The notes beneath the pieces were generated by a model, which was not told the origin of the DNA, did not search any database, and saw only the letters and a list, made by a program, of their open reading frames with translations. A stretch of 64,000 nucleotides of DNA from NCBI RefSeq assembly GCF_034929435.1, contig NZ_JAYFUM010000005.1, forward strand, positions 124,001 through 188,000, read 5' to 3'. Position 1 is the first letter of the stretch. Each line of letters begins with the position of its first letter. A program made the translations under genes and the position numbers. The stretch is from Arcicella rigui (lineage in GTDB: Bacteria > Bacteroidota > Bacteroidia > Cytophagales > Spirosomataceae). Positions 17,310 to 25,308 of this stretch are shown one piece after another.

Positions 17310-17807
17310 TTACTTAATGCTCAATAGTTTTTCGTCCTCTGAGGTCATATTAACGATGGCATAACGGCGATTATTGGTAATTTTCATTTCATCTAATAAA
17401 TCAATCATATTGCGATATTTTGCTTTATTGGTTGATTTTATCACGACGGTAAAATTCTCGCCAATTTTACGTTTGTAATCAAACAGTACTTGTCTGATAC
17501 CTCTATCCGAAAAATCAGTTTCTTTTGGTTTTGGGTCGCATTCAACACCTTGGTAGTAGAATACTTTGTTTTGTTCGTCCAAAACCACCGTTAAAGATTC
17601 GGAGCAGCGAACTTGTGAACTGAGTTCTCCGTCTTTTTCGGGCATATTCAATTGCATAATTACTGGCTTGGCTAAGGTAGTAGTGAGCATAAAAAAAGTA
17701 ATAAGTAGAAAACCTAAATCAACCATTGGAGTCATATCAATTTTTGTAGAAGATTTATGACTTCGAGTTTTTTTACTGTTGTTGTCGGACGTGGAGATTT
17801 CAGCCAT
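17310..17807 (-). CDS. exbD: ExbD family biopolymer transporter
   Basis: A 165-residue ExbD. After a polar N-terminus comes IDMTPMVDLGFLLITFFMLTT (about 23-43), the single membrane helix, with the essential aspartate at residue 30. The periplasmic part holds the usual VVLDEQNKVFYYQG and a C-terminal helix-strand unit. ExbD works with ExbB to feed proton-motive force to TonB. No exbB lies in the window, so its partner must be elsewhere. It is 52 bases upstream of the M56 gene on the same strand, and tonB lies further down, suggesting that one regulatory unit controls energy transduction. Confidence 0.9.
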   Translation of the reverse strand: MAEISTSDNNSKKTRSHKSSTKIDMTPMVDLGFLLITFFMLTTTLAKPVIMQLNMPEKDGELSSQVRCSESLTVVLDEQNKVFYYQGVECDPKPKETDFSDRGIRQVLFDYKRKIGENFTVVIKSTNKAKYRNMIDLLDEMKITNNRRYAIVNMTSEDEKLLSIK

Positions 17808-17853
17808 GACTTTATTGGTTTTGATTAATTTTCAGAGTTTTAGGCATTATTAA

Positions 17854-17888
17854 GCTTCTGGCTATTAGCTTTCAGAAGTCGGATTTAT
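17854..17888. repeat. Short heptanucleotide array
   Basis: Five 7-base units, for example GCTTCTG, GCTATTA and GCTTTCA. GCTATTA and GCTTTCA are identical to units of the array at 11864-11905, about 6 kb away. Confidence 0.6.
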
Positions 17889-17907
17889 GAAAAACAAAAA
17901 CCCTTTT

Positions 17908-17940
17908 ACTGATGGCATAACTCTAAGTCATGCCATCAGT
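17908..17940 (-). terminator. Hairpin downstream of blaI
   Basis: ACTGATGGCAT (17908-17918) and ATGCCATCAGT (17930-17940) form a perfect 11-base stem with an 11-base loop. On the minus strand it continues into AAAAGGGTTTTTG, so it may end the blaI transcript or stand as an attenuator before exbD. Confidence 0.6.
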
Positions 17941-18031
17941 AGCATTTTTATGTCAAAAATTTTTAGAGGTGTAGAGTAGGTTTTCATCGTTAAATGTAGA
18001 GATTAAAGAATTTCGTTTGTACTCAGAGTTT

Positions 18032-18161
18032 ATTAGTTATGAGTTTTGAAATATGAATTATGAGTTGTGGCTTTTAGGCATTTTTTTCAAGTATTTTTTT
18101 GGGGAATGGCTCAAATTTTAAATCTCAAATCTCAAAGCTCGTTGCTCACAGCTAATAGCTT
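18032..18161. repeat. Paired heptanucleotide arrays downstream of blaI
   Basis: Positions 18032-18073 hold six units such as ATGAGTT (twice), ATGAATT and ATTAGTT. Positions 18120-18161 hold six units such as AAATCTC (twice), AAAGCTC and ACAGCTA. The two arrays are in opposite sense. The second ends one base from the blaI stop codon. Confidence 0.75.
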
Positions 18162-18162
18162 A

Positions 18163-18543
18163 TTACTCTTCTTCTTTCATTTTATTAATCATGTTCAAGA
18201 TTTCGTCGGCATCTTTTACGTCAATCTTTCCTTTTTTAGAAAAGAAAGAGAACAAACTTGAAAATGAGTTTTCAAAATAGCCTTCTACTAACTTTTGGGC
18301 TGCAAATGAACTGTAACTTTCTTTGCTGATAATAGGGTAATATTCGTGTGATTTTCCGAATGAATTATGGCTTACAAAACCTTTTTCTTGAAGGATTCTG
18401 ATAATGGTAGAAACGGTATTGTAAGCGGGTTTGGGTTCGGGTAATTCATCAATGACATCCTTGACAAAGCCCTTTTCTAATTGCCAAAGTACTTGCATGA
18501 TTTGTTCTTCGGCTTTAGTCAATTCTCTTTCTACTGCTTGCAT
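18163..18543 (-). CDS. BlaI/MecI/CopY family transcriptional repressor
   Basis: A 126-residue winged-helix repressor. The DNA-binding domain covers about residues 5-72, with the family pattern LTKAEEQIMQVLW, then PAYNTVSTIIRILQEKGFV. The C-terminal part (about 75-126) is the dimerisation region that carries the protease-sensitive bond in BlaI. Its usual partner is an M56 peptidase, and exactly such a gene follows 0.9 kb downstream with exbD in between. The likely targets are its own promoter and the exbD-M56-tonB genes. A beta-lactamase gene is absent, so the system probably does not serve beta-lactam resistance. Confidence 0.92.
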   Translation of the reverse strand: MQAVERELTKAEEQIMQVLWQLEKGFVKDVIDELPEPKPAYNTVSTIIRILQEKGFVSHNSFGKSHEYYPIISKESYSSFAAQKLVEGYFENSFSSLFSFFSKKGKIDVKDADEILNMINKMKEEE

Positions 18544-18661
18544 GTTGTATTATAATTGGGGATTTGATAGCGTTTTTTGATTTACTGTGATAAATATAAA
18601 ACTAATATTTTAGTTTACAAACTATTTTTTTAGTTTTTGTAATATTTTATTGAAAAAACAT

Positions 18662-18687
18662 AAAAAAAGCGATGTTTCCACCGCTTT
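18662..18687 (-). terminator. Terminator of the MBL hydrolase gene
   Basis: AAAGCG (18666-18671) and CGCTTT (18682-18687) form a 6-base stem. On the minus strand it is followed by seven T. It overlaps the last codon of the hydrolase gene. Confidence 0.75.
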
Positions 18688-19774
18688 AGACTAATAGTTT
18701 CTCGCCGATACTCAAGATTTTTAATTTTTGATTGATTTTGCCTTCTTTTTCTAATTGCCTCAAAATCCGTTCGGGTTCAGAAAGCGGTTCGTCGGCTTGG
18801 TCGAATGTTCCGTAATGAAAAGGAATCATTATTTTAGCTTTGGTTTCGTTGAAAGCCTGCACAGCGTGTTCGGGGTCTTGATGGTTTGGCGACATAAACC
18901 AGCGTGGCGAATACGCCCCAGCACCAATCATGGCTACATCAATATTTGGAAACAAAGTAGCTACTTCTTTGAAATGACTACCATAACCCGAATCTCCGCC
19001 AAAGTAAATGGTTTTTTCTTTACTTTTTAAGACAAACGCTCCCCAAAGTCTTTCGTTGGCATCACCCAAAGAACGATTTGACCAATGTCTTGAAGGTAAA
19101 AAATAAATTTCTAAATCGTCTTTGGTTTGGTATTGTTGATACCAACCAGCTTCTTGGATTTCGTTGTTGGGAATCCATTTGCGAAGTAAAGGCATCATTT
19201 TTAAACCCGTCAAGAAAACTGCTTTTGGATTTTGGCTTTGTAATAATTTTAAACTGTCTTTATCGCAATGGTCATAATGGGCATGGGAAATCAAGATATA
19301 ATCAAGTTTTTGGAGTTTTTCTGGCGAAACAGGTAATTCAGAATGACGTTTGGTTGCAGGAATTTTTCCCAAAACTGGGTCGATTAAAATTTGTTTTCCA
19401 TTCAAACGAATAAAAAATGAAGCATGACCCAGCCAAACAATGATGTCGTTTTGGTCGGTCAAGAAAGTATCATTTTTGATTACTTTCAGTTGCCAAGTGT
19501 CTTCTTTTTTGAATTGCTTTTGAGGATTTTTGCTCGTCATCCATTTAAAAACAGTTCCAAATTTGTGAATAAACGGAAATTCATGATTCATAAAACGACC
19601 GTCTTGGTCAATAGGAGTACCTTCCCAAGTATCCAAAATGGTTTTTAAATTAGGATTATTTGTGCGAGTTTTAATCATTTGCGTTTTTTCAGCTTGAGTA
19701 AAAAGAATACCCCCGCTGGCTTTTGAGACCGTAGCGAGGGTAAATATTTTGTGAATGAAGTTTCTACGTTTCAT
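18686..19774 (-). CDS. MBL-fold metallo-hydrolase (UlaG/NAPE-PLD-like), probable Tat substrate
   Basis: A 362-residue metallo-beta-lactamase fold protein. The metal motif HAHYDH is at 164-169 and is preceded by the WLGHASFFI and ILIDPVLG strands typical of the UlaG/NAPE-PLD group, which hydrolyse phosphodiester or lactone substrates. The start at 19774 gives MKRRNFIHK, a twin-arginine-like N-terminus followed by a weakly hydrophobic stretch, so export through Tat is possible. The longer frame to 19855 would translate a REP-like repeat and was rejected. A second gene of the same family with a membrane anchor lies at 55705-56808. Substrate unknown. Confidence 0.87.
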   Translation of the reverse strand: MKRRNFIHKIFTLATVSKASGGILFTQAEKTQMIKTRTNNPNLKTILDTWEGTPIDQDGRFMNHEFPFIHKFGTVFKWMTSKNPQKQFKKEDTWQLKVIKNDTFLTDQNDIIVWLGHASFFIRLNGKQILIDPVLGKIPATKRHSELPVSPEKLQKLDYILISHAHYDHCDKDSLKLLQSQNPKAVFLTGLKMMPLLRKWIPNNEIQEAGWYQQYQTKDDLEIYFLPSRHWSNRSLGDANERLWGAFVLKSKEKTIYFGGDSGYGSHFKEVATLFPNIDVAMIGAGAYSPRWFMSPNHQDPEHAVQAFNETKAKIMIPFHYGTFDQADEPLSEPERILRQLEKEGKINQKLKILSIGEKLLV

Positions 19775-19798
19775 CAGGGAAAGATTTTTTTCAAATTC

Positions 19799-19852
19799 AG
19801 TTGCCGTTTTATGATAGTAACTCGGTTGCGTGTGAAAACACACGCAACGGCT
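19799..19852. repeat. REP-like hairpin element, copy 1
   Basis: A 54-base sequence identical to 19929-19982. It contains the perfect hairpin GTTGCGTGTG-AAAA-CACACGCAAC, a 10-base stem with a 4-base loop, preceded by a 20-odd-base lead that includes GATAGTAACTC. It is more GC-rich than its surroundings. It lies 25 bases upstream of the MBL hydrolase start. Confidence 0.85.
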
Positions 19853-19892
19853 CAAAATGAAGATTTTAGACTCAGAATTAACAACTTACGCA

Positions 19893-20024
19893 ACTGCTCA
19901 AAGCTCAAAGCTAATCGCACACAAACTTAGTTGCCGTTTTATGATAGTAACTCGGTTGCGTGTGAAAACACACGCAACGGCTGGCTCAAAGCTCATAACT
20001 CAAAGCTAAATCGCTCACAGCTAT
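19893..20024. repeat. Heptanucleotide arrays interrupted by the second REP-like copy
   Basis: Positions 19893-19927 hold five units such as AAAGCTC and AAAGCTA. Positions 19983-20024 hold six units such as AGCTCAT and AACTCAA. Both are in the CTCA sense. The second REP-like element lies exactly between them, as if inserted into one longer array. The array reaches the dnaX stop codon. Confidence 0.7.
19929..19982. repeat. REP-like hairpin element, copy 2
   Basis: The second identical 54-base copy in the same orientation, 130 bases from the first. A pair of REP hairpins in one spacer is the usual form of a BIME. No RAYT transposase gene is present in the window. Confidence 0.85.
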
Positions 20025-21730
20025 CAATAATCATAATCCAATCCAAGTACCGTTCTTAGTTCATTCATGGCAGGATTTTTCTCCGCCAAGAACTTAAACT
20101 TATCAGCTTGCGTGTAAATCAAAGTAGTATTTTCTACTTCCGAAACCACCACTTCTAAATGAATACTGCTATTTTGCAAAGCCTGTCGGATGTGCGTAAG
20201 TATTTCGGTTCTGAGCGTCGTAGTTAGTAAGTCAACTTGAATATCATTATCTACTTCTAAATGAATCGTTGTACCGTTTAACGTAAAAGCCCTGTTCAGA
20301 ATAACATATTCACTAAAACGTTTTTCACTTTCCAAATGTTTGACGAGTCCATCCCAAACTACTTGTAATTCCTCCAGCGTAAAAGCTTTGTTTTGCTGTA
20401 CTTGTGGCTCTTGAACGGTATTAATAACCGTTTTTTGTTCTTGAACAATCGGTTTGCCAAGTGTAGCCGTACTTCTTAATTTACCAATTTGCGGACTGAT
20501 AATTTGAGTTTGGGGATTTGGATTGGGCGTAGGCGTAGCCACCGCAGCTACTTCTTTCGTTACAGCATCCTTAGCCCCTAAGTCCTTTCCCAAGCCTTCG
20601 CCCTCCTTTGCTGGTAAATTGGCTAAATTCAAAACATTGGGAATATTGGCTAATTTCAACAAACAAATTTCAACGTGTAATTTTTGATTCTTGGCTGTTT
20701 TATAATTCAAATCACAAGCCGAACCGAGGCTGAGGGCAGAAGCTAAAAATGAATAAGGAGCTTTTGCCGACTGTGCCAAATACTTTTGCTGAACGGTTTC
20801 AGATACTTCTAATAGCCTGACGGTTACGGGGTCTTTGCAAACCAAAAGATTACGGAAGTGTTCTAAAAGACCAACGATGAATTGATGTCCGTCGAAACCT
20901 TTTTTCAAAATTTCATCAAAAAGTAGGAGCGACTCAGCGATGTTGGTACTGAGTAAAGCCTCAGTCATTCTGAAATAATAATCATAATCCAGAATGTGCA
21001 AATTATCTAATACTTCCGAGTACCTGAGAATATTATCTTTTGAAAAAGTAACATTCAAATCAAACATCGAAAGAGCATCACGCAAACCACCGTCAGCTTT
21101 TTGGGCAATCAATTCCAAAGCATCCTCATCGGCTACAATGCCTTCTTGCGAAGCGATTTTTGATAAATGCTTCGTCATGTCTTGAATTTGAATTCTATTG
21201 AAATCAAAAATCTGACAACGAGACAGAATCGTCGGTAAAATTTTATGCTTTTCGGTAGTGGCTAAAATAAAAATGGCATAGGAAGGCGGTTCTTCCAAAG
21301 TTTTCAAAAAAGCATTGAAAGCACTGGTTGAAAGCATGTGAACCTCATCAATGATATAGATTTTGTACTTGCCCGACTGTGGCGGATAACGTACTTGGTC
21401 TATCAAACTACGAATATCATCTACCGAGTTATTGGAAGCGGCATCCAATTCGTGAATATTAAAAGAAGCATTATTCTGAAAAGAACGGCACGATTCGCAT
21501 TCACCACAAGCTTCGGCTTCTTCGCTAAGGTTCTCACAGTTAATAGTTTTGGCTAAAATTCTGGCACAAGTGGTTTTTCCGACCCCACGAGGGCCACAAA
21601 ATAAAAATGCCTGTGCCAAGTGATTGGTACGGATAGCATTTTTGAGCGTAGTGGTGATATGTGACTGACCAACTACGGAATCAAATAATTGCGGGCGATA
21701 TTTTCGGGCTGAAACGACAAAGTTTTCCAT
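20024..21730 (-). CDS. dnaX: DNA polymerase III subunit gamma/tau
   Basis: A 568-residue clamp-loader subunit. From the start MENFVVSARKYRPQLFDSVVGQ it has the AAA+ module, with the Walker A motif GPRGVGKTT at 46-54, the four zinc cysteines (65, 75, 78 and 81) and the Walker B segment IIDEVHML. The lid and collar domains follow up to about residue 365. After a proline- and threonine-rich linker, the C-terminal 130 residues form a tau-like region. DnaX loads the sliding clamp and couples the polymerases to the fork. The start at 21730 removes six codons that do not belong to the family. No frameshift signal for a separate gamma form was searched in detail. Confidence 0.97.
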   Translation of the reverse strand: MENFVVSARKYRPQLFDSVVGQSHITTTLKNAIRTNHLAQAFLFCGPRGVGKTTCARILAKTINCENLSEEAEACGECESCRSFQNNASFNIHELDAASNNSVDDIRSLIDQVRYPPQSGKYKIYIIDEVHMLSTSAFNAFLKTLEEPPSYAIFILATTEKHKILPTILSRCQIFDFNRIQIQDMTKHLSKIASQEGIVADEDALELIAQKADGGLRDALSMFDLNVTFSKDNILRYSEVLDNLHILDYDYYFRMTEALLSTNIAESLLLFDEILKKGFDGHQFIVGLLEHFRNLLVCKDPVTVRLLEVSETVQQKYLAQSAKAPYSFLASALSLGSACDLNYKTAKNQKLHVEICLLKLANIPNVLNLANLPAKEGEGLGKDLGAKDAVTKEVAAVATPTPNPNPQTQIISPQIGKLRSTATLGKPIVQEQKTVINTVQEPQVQQNKAFTLEELQVVWDGLVKHLESEKRFSEYVILNRAFTLNGTTIHLEVDNDIQVDLLTTTLRTEILTHIRQALQNSSIHLEVVVSEVENTTLIYTQADKFKFLAEKNPAMNELRTVLGLDYDY

Positions 21731-21802
21731 ACACAAATGTAGGTACAAGTGTACGATTTTTCAAATCAAGATAGGGCGATGTCGCTTTTATTATAGAAGC
21801 CT

Positions 21803-21840
21803 AAAAAAGAATAAGTTTAGCAGGTTTTGCTAAACTTATT
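21803..21840 (-). terminator. Terminator of the outer-membrane beta-barrel gene
   Basis: AATAAGTTTAGCA (21810-21822) and TGCTAAACTTATT (21828-21840) form a perfect 13-base stem with a 5-base loop. On the minus strand it is followed by CTTTTTT. It ends the gene at 21859 before dnaX begins. Confidence 0.88.
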
Positions 21841-21858
21841 GCTGTGGCGAAGCAAAAT

Positions 21859-22443
21859 TTATCTTTCACCTATAAATTTGGTCAATGAAAAACCCCAAAC
21901 TTTGTTAGTTTCTTTCAGGTAAGCATTATCTAATATATTCGCTGTGCCAATCGTATAATTGACGCTAAACTTTATACCTTCAACTATCTCATAGCCTGCG
22001 ATGAGGTTTACACCCAAATCAAAGCGGTTTGCTTTGCCATTACTGAAATCATAATCGTAAGCTTTTCCGTTAAGAGTCCCTTTTCCACTAAGGGCATGAG
22101 CAGCATAAATACCAATGCCGACCGTAAAATCTTTGTTTGCTTCATAAAGTAAATTCACGGGGATTTCGATGTAGTTGACTTTGGCTTCGGTATCTGCTCC
22201 GCTTCTATAACCTTTCTGAGAAAAGAGTAAGTTGGGTTGAAGTAGTAATTTGTCAGTCAGTCTGGTTTCCAAAAGTACTCCAGCATGAAACGAAGTAAGC
22301 GATTCTGGTGTAGCACTGATAGCTCCAGAAGTGACTGAAACATTTGCCAGATTCAGACCTCCTTTCAAGCCCAAACGAGTTTGTGCTTTTGTAGCGATAG
22401 AAAAAAATGTTAAGCTTAGAACGAGTAGGATAGTTTTTTTCAT
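21859..22443 (-). CDS. Outer membrane beta-barrel protein (PorT-like fold)
   Basis: A 194-residue protein with a signal peptide (MKKTILLVLSLTFFSIATKAQ). The mature part begins TRLGLKGGLNLANVSV and alternates amphipathic strands with short turns, matching the small beta-barrel outer-membrane family common in Bacteroidota. The strand LLLQPNLLFSQKGYRS is the usual landmark. These eight-stranded barrels are mostly of unknown function. It has its own terminator and lies between the RMD1-like gene and dnaX on the same strand. Confidence 0.87.
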   Translation of the reverse strand: MKKTILLVLSLTFFSIATKAQTRLGLKGGLNLANVSVTSGAISATPESLTSFHAGVLLETRLTDKLLLQPNLLFSQKGYRSGADTEAKVNYIEIPVNLLYEANKDFTVGIGIYAAHALSGKGTLNGKAYDYDFSNGKANRFDLGVNLIAGYEIVEGIKFSVNYTIGTANILDNAYLKETNKVWGFSLTKFIGER

Positions 22444-22508
22444 TTGTGTGAGTATGATTGGGTGTTTATGAATCGAAGATAAATAAAATAGGTTTATTTT
22501 GTTGTGAT

Positions 22509-23294
22509 TTACTCAAAAAACTTCTTCACCAAAAGGTCAAATACTTCTATCAAAATCAGGATAATGACTACCCATTCCAGACGAGTACTTTCTCGGTTTT
22601 GAAGTAAATCTGTAAAAAGTTTGAGGTTTTCTTGAACGATTTTTAATTTATAGTCAATATCTTGATAACGCATTTTTAAATCAAGGTTTCGCTTCAAACC
22701 TTTGTCGATGCGTTCTAAATGTTCGTTTTCCCACACAATGTCTGGAGCATCAAAAATGTAAAGATTATCAATAATTGAATTTTTGATGTTGAGCGTTCTA
22801 CCGATAAATTTTAGTAAATCTTTCTTAGAGTGGCTGAAAGTACCTGTTCGTTCGAGTTCGTCAGTGAATTTTTGCGAATCTTGAAAAATCTCTAAAGTCA
22901 AGAATTCATAATAATCCAAAGCAACGGATTGACCGATATTTAGCATGACGATTCTGATAGAATCTTCAGTGATTTCGGGAATGGTAATGGAATTATAGCG
23001 AAGAATAAGTGAGGTTTGAGCTTCCGTCTGAAGGTCGAAATTTTCTTCAAATTTGCTCGTAACTACGTCTTCAACAAAGGTCTTTAAAAATTTCAGAAAA
23101 GTACTTTTTTCTAAATCATTAAATCCTCCGAAAACTACTACGCCATAGCTCAACAAATAGCAGTATTTGTTTTCTTCTTGTTTGTAAAAAAGTTCAGAAT
23201 TATTGAATAGCAACGGTTCGTTGGTGTACTCATTTCTGAACTTTTTAAGGTTGATGACTTCTGATACTTGGTAGGCTTCAATTTTCATAATCAT
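22509..23294 (-). CDS. RMD1/DUF155 family protein
   Basis: A 261-residue protein of the RMD1/YdiL family, known from yeast Rmd1 and human RMND1, a mitochondrial translation factor. The DUF155 core runs from about residue 40 to 220, with YLLSYGVVVFGGF and IVWENEHLERI as landmarks. A single C-terminal hydrophobic segment (VVIILILIEVFDLLVKKFF) anchors it in the membrane. A helical stretch before the anchor is probably coiled. The bacterial function is not known. Two starts are possible, 23294 and 23288. A GGGACG-type hairpin directly precedes the start. Confidence 0.85.
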   Translation of the reverse strand: MIMKIEAYQVSEVINLKKFRNEYTNEPLLFNNSELFYKQEENKYCYLLSYGVVVFGGFNDLEKSTFLKFLKTFVEDVVTSKFEENFDLQTEAQTSLILRYNSITIPEITEDSIRIVMLNIGQSVALDYYEFLTLEIFQDSQKFTDELERTGTFSHSKKDLLKFIGRTLNIKNSIIDNLYIFDAPDIVWENEHLERIDKGLKRNLDLKMRYQDIDYKLKIVQENLKLFTDLLQNRESTRLEWVVIILILIEVFDLLVKKFFE

Positions 23295-23297
23295 AGC

Positions 23298-23317
23298 GGG
23301 ACGAATCGCTCCGTCCC
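23298..23317. repeat. GC-rich hairpin next to the RMD1-like start
   Basis: GGGACG (23298-23303) and CGTCCC (23312-23317) form a 6-base stem within 4 bases of the start codon. It is GC-rich for this genome and may be a REP-like element. Its position would place a hairpin in the mRNA leader. Confidence 0.45.
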
Positions 23318-23364
23318 TTTATTTTTTCTTTGAAATGCCAATGTAAGTAATATTAACAGAACTT

Positions 23365-23495
23365 GCTTTAGGCTTTAAGCTATAAGCCAGAATCTCTTTT
23401 TACTATGAAAATAGATATTTTGCCTAATGCCTAAAGCTCATAGCCTATTGCAAAATTGTTAAAATACATAATTCATAATTCAAAACTCATAATTC
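23365..23495. repeat. Three heptanucleotide arrays between RMD1-like and proA genes
   Basis: Positions 23365-23392 hold four units such as GCTTTAG and GCTTTAA. Positions 23421-23455 hold five units such as TGCCTAA (twice) and AGCTCAT. Positions 23468-23495 hold four units, three of them ATAATTC. The first array is in opposite sense to the second. Confidence 0.75.
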
Positions 23496-23503
23496 TACAC
23501 GTT

Positions 23504-24775
23504 CTATCTAATCTGTCCGTCGCCAGTAATTAGCCACTTTTCAGTCACTAATTTTTCTAAAGCAAAAGGCCCACGAGCGTGAAGCTTTTGCGTAGAAATT
23601 CCGATTTCAGCACCCAAACCAAACTGTCCGCCATCGGTAAAGCGTGTGGAAGCATTGGTATAAACGGCAGCCGCATCTACTTCGGTTATGAATTTTTCGG
23701 CTAACTCATCGTTAGTCGTAATGATGGCTTCCGAGTGACGAGTAGAGTGTTTACGGATATGTTCCAAAGCTTCATCCGTATTTTTTACGGTTTTGATAGA
23801 ACATTTAAAATCTGTAAATTCTTTACCAAAATCGCTGTCCTGAGCTTTTTGTAAGTAAGGATAAGCGTGTTGAGCAAGTACCTCAAAAGATACTTCATCC
23901 GCAAAAATCTCTACTTGAGCTTTGGCAAAATCTTCGATAATTAATGGTAAAAATGTATCTGAAACTGCTTCGTCAACGATGATAGTTTCTAAAGAATTAC
24001 AAACCGATGGTCTTGAAATTTTGGCGTTTGCTACAATCGCTTTAGCTTTTTGCAAATCTGCCGAAGTTTCCACGTAAGTATGACAAACGCCCGCACCTGT
24101 TTCAATCGTTGGCACTAAAGAATGAGTTCGTACAAACTGAATCAAAGAAGCCGAACCACGAGGAATAATTAAATCAACAAAACGAGTTGCCGTTAATAAT
24201 TCTTTCACCAATTCACGGTCGGTTGGCAACAAAGTAATACAAGCTGTACTGATGCCAAACTCTTGTAATACTTGGTGAATCAAATTGACCAAGTATGAAT
24301 TTGTATCAAAAGCATCCGAACCACCACGCAAAACCACAGCGTTTCCAGAGCGAATACATAAAGCCGTTACATCAACCGTTACATTCGGGCGGGCTTCATA
24401 AATAACGCCGATTACGCCCATCGGAACGGCTACTTTTTTGATTTTTAAACCGTTATCTAAAGTTTTTTCTAATAAAGTTGCTCCAGTGGGGTCGGGGAGT
24501 ACCGCTATTTCTTTAATACTTTCAGCCAATGCGTCGATACGACTTTCGTTTAAAACCAAACGGTCGTACTTGGGGTCAGATAAATCCATGCGGACTAAAT
24601 CTTTCAGATTCTCAGCAATGATTTGAGCTTTGTTTTCTACTAAAACCACAGCCAAACGGTTCAGAATGGCTTTTTTCTTTTCGTCCGTCAAACGTCTCAT
24701 TTCCGCAGAAGCAGCTTGTGTCTGCTCTAAAAGTGGAATGATGGTTTTGGGAAGCGTTAATGTTTCAAGTTCCAT
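23504..24775 (-). CDS. proA: Glutamate-5-semialdehyde dehydrogenase (gamma-glutamyl phosphate reductase)
   Basis: A 423-residue enzyme of proline biosynthesis. It reduces gamma-glutamyl phosphate to glutamate semialdehyde with NADPH. The aldehyde-dehydrogenase fold is clear: VIYEARPNVTVD at 124-135, the cofactor-binding region up to about residue 240, and the catalytic cysteine at 259 in SRPSVCNSLE. The C-terminal GAEIGISTQKLHARGPFALEKL is the family end signature. The start at 24775 begins MELETLTLP. The usual partner proB (glutamate 5-kinase) is not next to it, so it must be encoded elsewhere. Confidence 0.97.
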   Translation of the reverse strand: MELETLTLPKTIIPLLEQTQAASAEMRRLTDEKKKAILNRLAVVLVENKAQIIAENLKDLVRMDLSDPKYDRLVLNESRIDALAESIKEIAVLPDPTGATLLEKTLDNGLKIKKVAVPMGVIGVIYEARPNVTVDVTALCIRSGNAVVLRGGSDAFDTNSYLVNLIHQVLQEFGISTACITLLPTDRELVKELLTATRFVDLIIPRGSASLIQFVRTHSLVPTIETGAGVCHTYVETSADLQKAKAIVANAKISRPSVCNSLETIIVDEAVSDTFLPLIIEDFAKAQVEIFADEVSFEVLAQHAYPYLQKAQDSDFGKEFTDFKCSIKTVKNTDEALEHIRKHSTRHSEAIITTNDELAEKFITEVDAAAVYTNASTRFTDGGQFGLGAEIGISTQKLHARGPFALEKLVTEKWLITGDGQIR

Positions 24776-24874
24776 TGTTTTTATGATTAACAAAATTCAG
24801 TGTAAAGTTCGGAAAGATTTTTAGAATGTATTCAGATTTTTTGTAATATCGTTTGAACAAAGCTCAATAAATTC

Positions 24875-25297
24875 ATGGAAATCGAAAAGAAATATACCAA
24901 CGGAGAAGTAACTGTGGTTTGGCAACCTTCAAAATGTATTCATTCAACTATTTGTTTTAAAGGACTTCCTCGGGTTTTTAATCCAAGAAAACGCCCATGG
25001 GTTGCCCTTGAACATGGCGAAACCGAAGCCATTATCGAACAAGTAAAGGCTTGTCCTTCGGGGGCTATCAGTTATTTTATGAATGACGAAGGCAATCAAG
25101 AAAGCCAAGAAATTACAGATACCGTGGTGGAGGTGCTGGAAAATGGTCCACTTTTGATTTACGGAAATCTGAAAGTAAAAGATAAAGACGGCAAGGAAAC
25201 ATCAAAAAGCCAAACGACGGCGTTTTGTAGATGTGGGGCTTCTGAACACAAACCTTATTGTGACGGTTCGCACGTGAAAATTGCTTTTCAAGGCTAA
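24875..25297 (+). CDS. Fused 4Fe-4S monocluster and CDGSH iron-sulfur protein
   Basis: A 140-residue protein with two iron-sulfur domains. The N-terminal part (residues 1-70) matches the divergent Fer4_19 domain, with cysteines 21, 27 and 60 (CIHSTICF and KACPSGAI). The C-terminal part contains the CDGSH motif CRCGASEHKPYCDGSH at 118-133, which binds a 2Fe-2S cluster with three cysteines and one histidine. A role in redox sensing or electron transfer is likely. It ends 11 bases before the sensor kinase gene, so the two appear to share an operon, an arrangement that hints at a redox input. Confidence 0.9.
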   Translation: MEIEKKYTNGEVTVVWQPSKCIHSTICFKGLPRVFNPRKRPWVALEHGETEAIIEQVKACPSGAISYFMNDEGNQESQEITDTVVEVLENGPLLIYGNLKVKDKDGKETSKSQTTAFCRCGASEHKPYCDGSHVKIAFQG

Positions 25298-25308
25298 AAA
25301 ACGAAAGA

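Larger units (their letters stand above)
17808..18162. other. 355-base spacer between exbD and blaI
   Basis: No gene is visible here. The spacer contains a short heptamer array at 17854-17888, a strong hairpin at 17908-17940 and a paired heptamer array at 18032-18161, each listed separately. The exbD promoter should lie in this region or before the hairpin. No clear TAnnTTTG element was found. Confidence 0.6.

Noticed and set aside
19078..19413. Plus-strand open frame of 111 codons inside the MBL hydrolase gene
   Set aside because: It is antisense to the conserved metal-binding region and has no features of its own.
19775..19855. N-terminal extension of the MBL hydrolase gene
   Set aside because: It covers a REP-like hairpin element, and a twin-arginine-like signal begins at 19774.
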